From NCBI GenBank assembly GCA_035578155.1, contig JAPWDM010000013.1, positions 13,169,527-13,233,526 on the forward strand: a DNA stretch of 64,000 nucleotides. The letters run 5' to 3'. The translations under genes were made by a program, and so were the position numbers. This DNA comes from Brachynemurus nebulosus (lineage: Eukaryota > Arthropoda > Insecta > Neuroptera > Myrmeleontidae). The notes beneath the pieces were generated by a model that was given only the letters and a program-made list of their open reading frames with translations, did not search any database and had not been told where the DNA came from. Position 1 is the stretch's first letter, and each line of letters opens with the position of its first letter. This document shows positions 61,001 to 64,000 of this stretch, in pieces.

Positions 61001-63192
61001 AGTACACAATTAGGTCATAAATATTAGTCTAATAGCACTAAATTTTATCTATACATTAATTTTAGAATAGACATAAAAATTTCTTAAAAAGAGATCCTTG
61101 TAGGGATTGCCGAGGAGAACATTTGTGCAAAATGTTTACTCCCGGGAATATTTTTTTATATCATGAATAGCGTTTCTTTACCTTTCACCGCTTACGTAGC
61201 GAAAACGGTGATAGATACATTAAAAAGTGTTAAGACCTTTCTTGCAGAGAATCGAATTCTCTACAAAAAAGTCGGCGAGAGCACCTATCTATCTTATACA
61301 GGTGAAAAGATACAGCGCTCCAAACGCACACTCAAAAATTCACTTTTTCTAGCGTTCCGGTAAGGTTCCGGAGGGCACACCCTGCCGGAACGCTAAAAAA
61401 AGTGGATTTTTGAGTGCGCGTTTGGAGCGCTGTATCTTTTCACCTGTACAAGAAACTACTTCTATAATTAATGTTTAGTGAGATAGGGCTTAAAATTAGT
61501 GCTATTGGACTATATAGTATTTTTCCAAGCTAGTATTTTTACGTCTTTCAAATACATAAGCCAAAATTTTCAAAATATAATTTTTTTTTAGGTACCAGCC
61601 AAAGACATGACTGACCACATATTAAAGCTGACAGTGATCGATGCCGGTCGAACAAAGCCGAAAGATCCAGTGATTGGAAATGTGACATTTCCGTTGCGAA
61701 ATTTGAACGTTGATGCAAATAATTCGATGCAAGAACCAAAGCTTTACTGGTTCGATCTTGAAAGGGTAAGTTGTATGAATGGTTTTTCAAGATGTCTTTA
61801 ATACGTGATGACACACGTGCTTTAATCTTTTGTATTATCAACTACAGTGAAACCTCTTTGAAATGATAAAACAACGATGATAGTATTTTTGCGGTAGTAC
61901 TATCATGAAAAGTATCGAAATAGTCATTTACATCAGGGGTCGGCAACTGTGTTTGGGACAGTGGAGCATTTTCAAAAGAAATATCTGGAAGGAAAAATTT
62001 GTTCATATAAGGTGATGGGCCTAGAACTGTCTAAAACTAATTACTTATGTGATAATTTCTGTTTATATCTAAATAACAATTGTGATAGAATCATAGTAGG
62101 AACCTTATTAGCAAAATTTTGAATATATAGGTACTTTTCCTACATCCTTCAGAAATACTTCAAATCTAGCAGTTTTTCAACTTATCCCATACAATACTTG
62201 ATTGAATATTTGTACTATTCTAACATGTTATGAGAATAATTTTGATTTTCGCAGTACCTCTCTTGGCTTTGAATGCTTTATCAAAGAAGAAATTTACCTC
62301 AAAAAAGCTTACAGTGAACTTTGGTCACTCTAATGGACGTTTTTTTTGTCAATATCATATACCTTTTTGATACCATTTAGATTCATTTTAACTTTGTGTG
62401 TGTTATAACCACAGACCAGTGAATACTATTCTATTATACTACTAGACAAAGCGTAAAGCCAGTTATTAGGTATTTTTTTTGAAGCAGGTAACAGGATGAG
62501 ACGGGTGAGATTTAACGAATATAATATAATGTCAATTTTTGAGCAAATTATTGAAGGACATAATTTATATGCGTACGTATTTTGAAAATAAAGCGAATAC
62601 CACTTTCTTTCTTTCAAAATTTTGCAGTTTCTTCTCAAAAAAGTAAAATTTTATTACGATACCATTAGTCATTGCATTGATGACTATATTACAGAATACT
62701 ATCCGGTCGTATCCTGATCGTATCTGGCTGCCTCAATTATACATTTATATAATTAGTTTATGTAATAAGTCTATATTATAATATATAATATGTTTATTGG
62801 TCTGTGATTATAACCTATTTACATAGATTAGAAAACTTATAAAACTAATCTTCAATATCAAACAACATTGCATGACACAAAGAGACGTGTGTAAGAAGAG
62901 ATTTCACTGTAATATTATACCTTTGATAATTACTATTATATTGACATGATAAAGTCCTTATATTCTTACCTACTTACGTCTAAAGGACTCCCATACCTAC
63001 CATTCTAATACTTTCTACAGAATATGGTGATGACATTTCTCTCGAACGTATTTCTTAATGACTTTTTTTTGTTCACGTTTCTAGGAAGTGCAAGAGACAA
63101 TATCCGAGCTGGGTGAACTGTTGATATCGCTCGTGTACAACGCCAACTTGAATCGTCTCACCGTAATGGTTGTGGAAGGACGCAAGTTGAAG
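20584..63192 (+). CDS. synaptotagmin-family protein, six exons, 3' end outside window
   Basis: Joining 20584-20836, 37461-37629, 42820-43206, 46457-46550, 61592-61765 and 63085-63192 gives 1185 bases, 395 codons, with no stop and matching phases at every junction. Order: N-terminal head (1-84), transmembrane helix (about 90-109), basic patch (SKKRKK, 110-115), acidic/Ser-rich linker, C2A (about 229-355), start of C2B (from about 369). This is synaptotagmin architecture: the family sits on vesicle or plasma membrane and binds phospholipid and SNAREs through its C2 domains. C2A keeps CDPYV and the FDETFVF block. Of the five calcium-ligand aspartates of synaptotagmin 1, three remain (D266, D318, D326) and two are replaced (I258, G320), so C2A calcium binding is probably weak or absent. 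The C2A wording resembles insect Syt-alpha as I recall it; paralogue assignment is unsure, so no symbol is given. The remaining C2B exons lie past base 64000. Confidence 0.93.
21133..21574. mobile_element. CACGGAGAG MITE, 5' truncated
   Basis: Shares GGCATGGTAAAATTTAATGT, CTTGTTGTCGTACTCTTTCA, ACACGTCGATTGTAGTGCTG and the terminal TTTTCTCTCCGTG with 53404 and 58172. The left inverted end is missing. Confidence 0.7.
21862..22036. repeat. nested inverted repeat
   Basis: Inner perfect 18-bp arms (ATTCGTCGTGTGTGACAT, 21899-21916 and 21942-21959) inside outer arms AAAAAGTTACAAATAAAA... (21862-21898) and 22001-22036. Confidence 0.8.
23015..23075 (-). repeat. dispersed ~60-bp repeat (CAAGTGCGTGT family)
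   Basis: Minus strand: CCAAGTGCGTCTTAAGCACA, then ATTAGGATTTCGTAGTCAAT. This variant tail matches the 3121 copy. Confidence 0.7.
23133..23275. mobile_element. small hAT-like element
   Basis: CAGTGATTCTCAAAATGGGG and GTTTGAAGACCACTG resemble the common hAT ends CAGTGGTTCTCAA. 143 bp; no clear 8-bp duplication. Confidence 0.5.
23934..24216. mobile_element. CAGGATGTTCC MITE
   Basis: CAGGATGTTCCTAATAAAAT and CTTATTAAGGACACCCTG are inverted ends. Related to 52282-52723. Confidence 0.7.
25112..25608 (+). repeat. long dispersed repeat, most complete copy
   Basis: Runs from GCGAATTTCCAGAATG to GATGCTGCGACAGGGGTATT and contains a TA microsatellite at 25231-25283. Apparent open frames over the TA tract (repeating YI) are artefacts. 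Confidence 0.7.
25231..25283. repeat. TA microsatellite
   Basis: About 26 TA units inside a dispersed repeat copy. Confidence 0.95.
26476..26568 (+). other. candidate first coding exon with signal-peptide-like sequence
   Basis: ATG at 26476 opens 31 codons beginning MLEPRMLLLPVILLFSYIFS, a plausible signal peptide or anchor, and ends at a consensus gtaagt donor (26569). The 100 bases before it are richer in CpG than the surroundings and include CCAAT. Its phase (0) does not fit synaptotagmin exon 2, which needs phase 1, so it would belong to another gene nested in intron 1. No downstream partner exon was identified. Confidence 0.2.
26894..26965 (+). tRNA. tRNA-Thr-like gene or pseudogene (anticodon GGT)
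   Basis: Folds as a cloverleaf: D stem GCCT/AGGC, anticodon stem CTTGG/CCAAG, 7-base loop CTGGTAA (anticodon GGT), T loop TTCGAGT. Perfect box A (TGGCCTAGTTGG) and box B (GGTTCGAGTCC), and a TTTTT terminator 8 bases after the end. Defects: the first two acceptor pairs fail (A-C, A-C) and the T stem has one C-A mismatch. Eukaryotes normally decode ACC with an AGT tRNA, so GGT is unusual. More likely a tRNA-derived element or pseudogene than a working tRNA. Confidence 0.55.
28444..28964. mobile_element. TA-flanked MITE with TGTAAATT motif clusters
   Basis: CACTGTTAAAAAAAT and ATTTTTTAACAGTG with TA at both sides; 521 bp. Interior is dense in TGTAAAT/ATTACA words in both orientations. Confidence 0.75.
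29422..29481 (+). repeat. dispersed ~60-bp repeat (CAAGTGCGTGT family)
   Basis: CAAGTGCATGTTGGACGCGC, then CAGGGTTCCTTAGTGGTTAG. Confidence 0.7.
29591..30059 (-). mobile_element. inverted copy of the 59526 TTAA element
   Basis: The reverse complement of 29591-30059 follows 59526-60005 throughout, including GTATAGCTCAGCGAAA and TTGTAACTTTGTA. TTAA is kept at 30060-30063; the other end is lost. Confidence 0.75.
30646..30674. repeat. poly-A tract, 29 bases
   Basis: Single uninterrupted A run. Could be a retroposon tail, but no element body was recognised upstream. Confidence 0.9.
30831..30902. repeat. 72-bp direct repeat, copy 1
   Basis: Starts TCAAGAATCGACCATTT and ends CTTAAGAT. About two substitutions relative to 31119-31190. 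Begins 21 bases inside the transposon end. Confidence 0.9.
30904..30976 (-). tRNA. tRNA-Thr-like gene or pseudogene (anticodon AGT)
   Basis: Read on the minus strand: acceptor GGACCGG, D stem GTGT/GCAC, anticodon stem CCTGG/CCAGG, loop CTAGTTA (anticodon AGT, Thr), T stem CTGGG/CCCGG with loop TTCAATT. Boxes A and B are intact (TGGTGTAATGG, GGTTCAATTCC). The acceptor has one C-A mismatch and two G-T pairs. It sits inside a TTAA-flanked element (30810-31746) between two 72-bp direct repeats, and shares a 30-bp body motif with the neighbourhood of the 26894 copy. Probably tRNA-derived rather than functional. Confidence 0.55.
31119..31190. repeat. 72-bp direct repeat, copy 2
   Basis: Same length as copy 1, separated from it by 216 bases that contain the tRNA-like sequence. 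Confidence 0.9.
33022..34004. mobile_element. TA-flanked MITE, 983 bp
   Basis: GGGGAGAGGTGTGTCAATAG and CTACTGACACACCTCTTCCC, about 27-bp inverted ends, TA at 33020-33021 and 34005-34006. No coding remnant recognised. Confidence 0.8.
34601..35092 (+). mobile_element. nested insertion, RTE-LINE-like tail
   Basis: Flanked by a 13-bp duplication TTTTTTATTTTTT (34588-34600 and 35093-35105). Contains AAATTTCATTAAAATCCGTC, CAGTAGTTTTTACGTGA and ACAGACAG iterations, wording typical of 3' tails of insect RTE-type LINEs and SINEs derived from them. Confidence 0.65.
35172..35400 (+). pseudogene. mariner-family transposase fragment
   Basis: One frame reads YKIQIVQTLLPQDHQQRLQ, stop, AIRFTQLATQIDFLNVLMSD, EAHFHL..., then a second stop. 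YK.Q.VQ.L...D...R..., FT and SDEAHFHL are hallmarks of mariner-type DDE transposases; the Asp of SDEAHFHL is a catalytic residue. The N-terminal DNA-binding part and the C-terminal catalytic residues are missing, so it is dead. Confidence 0.8.
37461..37629 (+). CDS. synaptotagmin exon 2: transmembrane helix and basic patch
   Basis: Acceptor tttgttccag ends at 37460 and donor gtaagt starts at 37630. The first two bases complete codon 85 (GAA). Residues 90-109 are an uninterrupted hydrophobic stretch (LLAVGAGVVLIIIILIVLLL) followed by SKKRKK, a stop-transfer patch that puts the C2 domains in the cytosol. The exon ends with two bases of codon 141. No methionine or open reading frame of useful length marks this exon, so it is easy to miss by ORF scanning. 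Confidence 0.9.
37758..38899. mobile_element. MITE with repeated GGCCTT...AGGAAC sub-motifs
   Basis: AGGTGGATGTACCATGGAA and CCATGGTCCACCCACCT, TA-flanked, 1142 bp. Contains several GGCCTT/AAGGAAC words in both orientations (near 37786, 38136, 38166, 38341, 38677, 38876) and a GC/CpG-rich patch at 37860-37990. Begins about 130 bp after exon 2. Confidence 0.75.
39632..40422. mobile_element. PIF/Harbinger element with partial transposase
   Basis: Ends TGCGGCCCATACACGGTTC and GAACCGTGTATGGGCCGCA, flanked by TTA (39629-39631, 40423-40425), the PIF/Harbinger target duplication. 791 bp, internally deleted. Confidence 0.88.
39801..40260 (-). pseudogene. Harbinger (HARBI1-type) transposase N-terminal remnant
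   Basis: Minus-strand frame from 40115 reads MRMNEEIFNYILVNITPLI, then KEDTFMRNAISAKTRLGITL and RFLATGNSFEDLKF. RFLATG.S...L and AIS...RL..TLRF are typical of Harbinger nuclease N-termini. Upstream codons on the same strand (near 40160-40260) resemble the KK-rich lead-in but carry a stop. The catalytic DDE part is deleted and the frame runs into the inverted end. Confidence 0.82.
40550..40806. repeat. repeat shared with 9262-9520
   Basis: Both contain TAAATGCTTAAAAACAATCA, ATCGCAAATTAAT and ATTATGTACTTTAAT in the same order. Ends GACCGCAAAAAGAAAC like the TTTTTATGCGG family. Confidence 0.55.
41345..41391 (+). repeat. dispersed ~60-bp repeat (CAAGTGCGTGT family)
   Basis: CAAGTGTGTGTTGGACACGC, then ATTAGTCGGGGTTCCTCGTC. 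Confidence 0.7.
41865..42435. repeat. palindromic array of ~104-bp units
   Basis: Two forward units and a fragment (41865, 41968, 42067) face three reverse units (about 42085, 42200, 42306). Each carries GAATATTCTATT.GTC and CCA.TTAATTGTCC-type words; units differ by 15-25%. Confidence 0.8.
42820..43206 (+). CDS. synaptotagmin exon 3: linker and first half of C2A
   Basis: Acceptor tttgttgcag ends at 42819 and donor gtaagt starts at 43207. The exon completes codon 141 (CTC, Leu) and encodes residues 142-269. The linker is rich in Ser, Asn, Asp and Glu. C2A begins near residue 229 with GRIWFTLKYE, followed by the beta strand LLVTLLKIKNLP and then loop 1. The loop reads LPSRIMGTVSTCDPYV: it is two residues longer than in synaptotagmin 1 and lacks the first aspartate ligand (Ile258 in its place). 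Asp266 of CDPYV is kept. An open frame runs upstream into the intron from 42785, but those codons are intronic. Confidence 0.92.
43545..43760 (+). repeat. long dispersed repeat, internal fragment
   Basis: Diverged: GTGAACGAAACATT, ATTGGGAGCTCC, GGATGAATTTCTTACGTCAG and TTTTTGTCAAAATT follow the same order as in 25112-25608. Confidence 0.55.
44933..45072. mobile_element. CAGGGTGTAA MITE, complete
   Basis: 140 bp with ~40-bp inverted ends and TA on both sides. Paired head-on with the unit at 45139 across a TA microsatellite. Confidence 0.85.
45095..45137. repeat. TA microsatellite
   Basis: About 21 TA units, again at the centre of a MITE inverted pair. Confidence 0.95.
45139..45276. mobile_element. 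CAGGGTGTAA MITE, complete
   Basis: 138 bp, inverted relative to 44933-45072, TA-flanked. Confidence 0.85.
45427..45631. mobile_element. small hAT-like element
   Basis: CAGTGCTGGATTTACACTAG and TTAGGGTAAATCCGGCTCTA are imperfect inverted ends; flanking 8-mers cggccaaa and cgtccaga match at 6 of 8. Confidence 0.55.
46367..46397. repeat. TA microsatellite near exon 4
   Basis: About 15 TA units ending 59 bases before exon 4. Confidence 0.95.
46457..46550 (+). CDS. synaptotagmin exon 4: middle of C2A
   Basis: Acceptor cttatttcag ends at 46456 and donor gtaaag starts at 46551. The exon completes Arg270 and encodes residues 271-301, with LIPDERRVLQSRQKKKTCNP then CFDETFVFQ. The Lys/Arg-rich stretch RQKKKT sits where synaptotagmin C2A has its polybasic strand, which contacts acidic lipid. 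A 31-bp TA microsatellite ends 60 bp upstream of the exon. Confidence 0.92.
46580..46632 (+). repeat. dispersed repeat (CAAGTGCGTGT family), 5' truncated
   Basis: Retains the GAGTCGGGATTTCGTAGTTC half and the TTTTTCAC tail. Lies 30 bp inside intron 4. Confidence 0.5.
51261..51793 (-). repeat. AACTTCCCAT dispersed repeat, inverted copy
   Basis: Minus-strand order equals 19417-20128: AACTTCCCATTGGAAGTTAT ... GACAAGTC region with CCCCCAAATTT. Shorter by about 180 bp. Confidence 0.7.
52282..52723. mobile_element. CAGGATGTTCC MITE, second copy
   Basis: CAAGGTGTCCCTGATAGAAT and ATTTTATTAGGGACATCCTG; internal GAGATCT.GTAAATAGTGA and TAGGAACTGTAG correspond to the 23934 copy. Confidence 0.7.
53404..54193. 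mobile_element. CACGGAGAG MITE, TA-flanked
   Basis: 790 bp, ends CACGGAGAGAAAAATCC and AATTTTCTCTCCGTG, TA duplicated at both sides (Tc1/mariner habit). Non-coding. Confidence 0.8.
54997..55058. repeat. TA microsatellite
   Basis: About 31 TA units; the open frame across it is artefactual. Confidence 0.95.
55372..55760. repeat. degenerate ~160-bp tandem repeat
   Basis: Starts at 55372, 55534 and 55690 with AGAG.GTTGAAATT, AGAGGGCTGAAATTTTGTG, ATAGGGCTGAAATTTTGT, each followed after about 50 bp by TTTTGGAGGTTT-like sequence. A distant fourth copy may start at 55103. Confidence 0.65.
56678..56709. repeat. T16-G16 homopolymer junction
   Basis: Sixteen T directly followed by sixteen G. Next to CCCTCCAGGGCGTAAAAATT and TTACGCTACTGG, wording seen at the end of insect hAT-like elements. 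Confidence 0.9.
58172..59037. mobile_element. CACGGAGAG MITE, TA-flanked
   Basis: 866 bp, same ends as 53404, TA on both sides; carries extra sequence around 58640-58740 absent from 53404. Confidence 0.8.
59526..60032 (+). mobile_element. TTAA-flanked MITE
   Basis: TTAA at 59522-59525 and 60033-60036; ends GGTATTTGGTG and TAACTACC. A related copy lies inverted at 29591-30059. Confidence 0.65.
60402..60508. repeat. short inverted repeat
   Basis: CGGGTATACTCG and CGAGTATACCCG about 95 bp apart, with extra GTACAC/GTGTAC pairing inside. Confidence 0.6.
61297..61448. repeat. near-perfect long hairpin, 64-bp arms
   Basis: 61297-61360 and 61385-61448 are reverse complements with about three mismatches in 64, enclosing a 24-base loop. 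Arms contain GATACAGCGCTCCAAACGC and CTAGCGTTCCGG. Possibly a foldback transposon; no TSD seen. Transcribed within intron 4. Confidence 0.9.
61592..61765 (+). CDS. synaptotagmin exon 5: end of C2A
   Basis: Acceptor ttttttttag ends at 61591 and donor gtaagt starts at 61766. Phase is 0 at both ends, 58 codons, residues 302-359. Loop 3 is VIDAGRTKPKD: Asp318 and Asp326 match two of the three loop-3 ligands, and Gly320 replaces the middle one. The exon ends with WFDLER, equivalent to the end of C2A before the interdomain linker. A long hairpin (61297-61448) lies 143 bp upstream. Confidence 0.92.
61766..63084 (+). other. intron 5 of the synaptotagmin gene
   Basis: 1.3 kb, gtaagt...ttctag, phase 0. 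Near 61935 a CAGGGGTCGGCAACTGTGT motif resembles the terminus of a hAT element, but no matching second end was found. Otherwise featureless. Confidence 0.86.
63085..63192 (+). CDS. synaptotagmin exon 6: interdomain linker and first strands of C2B
   Basis: Acceptor cacgtttctag ends at 63084. The donor gttagc at 63193 is weaker than the others. Phase is 0, 36 codons, residues 360-395. GELLISLVYN followed by RLTVMVVEGRKLK is the typical start of a synaptotagmin C2B domain. The domain continues in exons outside the window. Confidence 0.9.
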
Positions 63193-64000
63193 GTTAGCTT
63201 ACTTTGTTTTTCTATATGCGCTTAGACAAGAGTAATTTTACCTCCGTTCAGTCCCCAAAATCTCGCAAAATAATTTTTGTTAGAATTTCTCTATGTCAAT
63301 AAATTGCTTCCAGTTGGCTCTATCTCATTTGAAAGCTAAGTAAATATTAAATTATTAAAATCTTATTGTTTATTCATAACATAATATCTATCTGGCAAAA
63401 TATAATTGCTCCTGAATATATGTAATCGAAATACACATGCGTATATAATTGCCTACGTTTATTTAATAGTTGTCTAATATATTTTAATTTTTATTGAGAA
63501 AAATGGACATTTGACTTTTAAATTAGATGAAACAAATTGAAAGTAACTTATTGGCGTCAAAAAATTTTTATGTCCAAAGCAATAGCAATTTGGGAACAAT
63601 TGAGGCTTCCTGGTAATTTATAGAATTTTAATGAAATGTGATACTTGCTCTTATATTAGTAGCAACGTTAGGAACAACATCGAATTTATAAAATTTTGAT
63701 TTTAAATAAACAATTTTTTGACAATGATCCCAAACTTCTCATTCTAATGACATTGTATTTTTTAAGGTAAAATTATTTTTGTCAGAATATATTTATGTAT
63801 GCATCTCATCTCTGCGTGTCTATATCAAGGGGATATCTCAATATTTTTTCTCTTTCATTTAAGTAGATGAAAGAATCTCACGTATTTAAACAATTTCTCC
63901 ACTCTAGTCTCTTTTTTTTATTAATTTACATTCTATGGTGTATGTTAATAAAAATTATAATATTACGTCCGTTTTGTGTACACTCCCCGCACGTCTGACG
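63193..64000 (+). other. start of intron 6, truncated by window end
   Basis: Begins with gttagc and has no acceptor or C2B coding sequence that I can see before base 64000. AT-rich, no recognisable repeat. Confidence 0.7.

Larger units (their letters stand above)
46551..61591 (+). other. intron 4 of the synaptotagmin gene
   Basis: 15 kb, gtaaag...tttag, phase 0. 46640-51260 is AT-rich with no feature I can name beyond simple repeats. The second half carries several MITE copies, a degenerate tandem repeat and a long hairpin near the 3' end. Confidence 0.86.

Noticed and set aside
1..64000. CRISPR arrays, bacterial operons, integrons
   Set aside because: No spaced identical repeats, ribosome-binding sites or dense coding; spliced coding exons show that this is eukaryotic DNA.

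Overview
The window is AT-rich, intron-rich eukaryotic DNA, most likely from an insect. It has one recognisable multi-exon protein gene on the + strand, GT-AG introns of 1.3 to 16.6 kb, and a dense load of short non-autonomous DNA transposons. Many repeats are of insect-like type: mariner-like, PIF/Harbinger-like, TTAA-flanked (piggyBac-type), hAT-like, and an RTE-LINE-like tail. I cannot name the species or order from sequence alone.

The gene encodes a synaptotagmin-family membrane-trafficking protein. Six exons join in one frame to give 395 residues: exon 1 at 20552-20836 (ATG 20584), then 37461-37629, 42820-43206, 46457-46550, 61592-61765 and 63085-63192. In order they encode an 84-residue N-terminal head, one transmembrane helix followed by a basic patch, a linker, a complete C2A domain, and the start of C2B. 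The rest of C2B lies beyond base 64000. C2A has lost two of the five aspartates that bind calcium in synaptotagmin 1. The wording of C2A suggests the insect Syt-alpha type, but that is from memory and not from a search.

Layout. Bases 1-20551 lie upstream of the first coding exon and hold repeats plus one weak promoter/first-exon candidate near 5926-6054. Intron 1 (20837-37460) holds two tRNA-Thr-like elements, a nested mariner remnant and several MITEs. Intron 2 (37630-42819) holds a MITE with sub-repeats, a Harbinger element with a broken transposase, and a palindromic array of ~104-bp units. Intron 3 (43207-46456) holds a back-to-back MITE pair around a TA microsatellite and a small hAT-like element. 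Intron 4 (46551-61591) holds paired MITE copies, a degenerate ~160-bp tandem repeat, and a near-perfect 64-bp-arm hairpin 143 bp before exon 5. Intron 5 and the start of intron 6 are mostly featureless.

I found no clearly new biological system. The best leads are a TTAA-flanked transposon carrying a tRNA-like gene between 72-bp direct repeats, the palindromic array in intron 2, the hairpin beside exon 5, and inverted repeat pairs that bracket exons 2-4.
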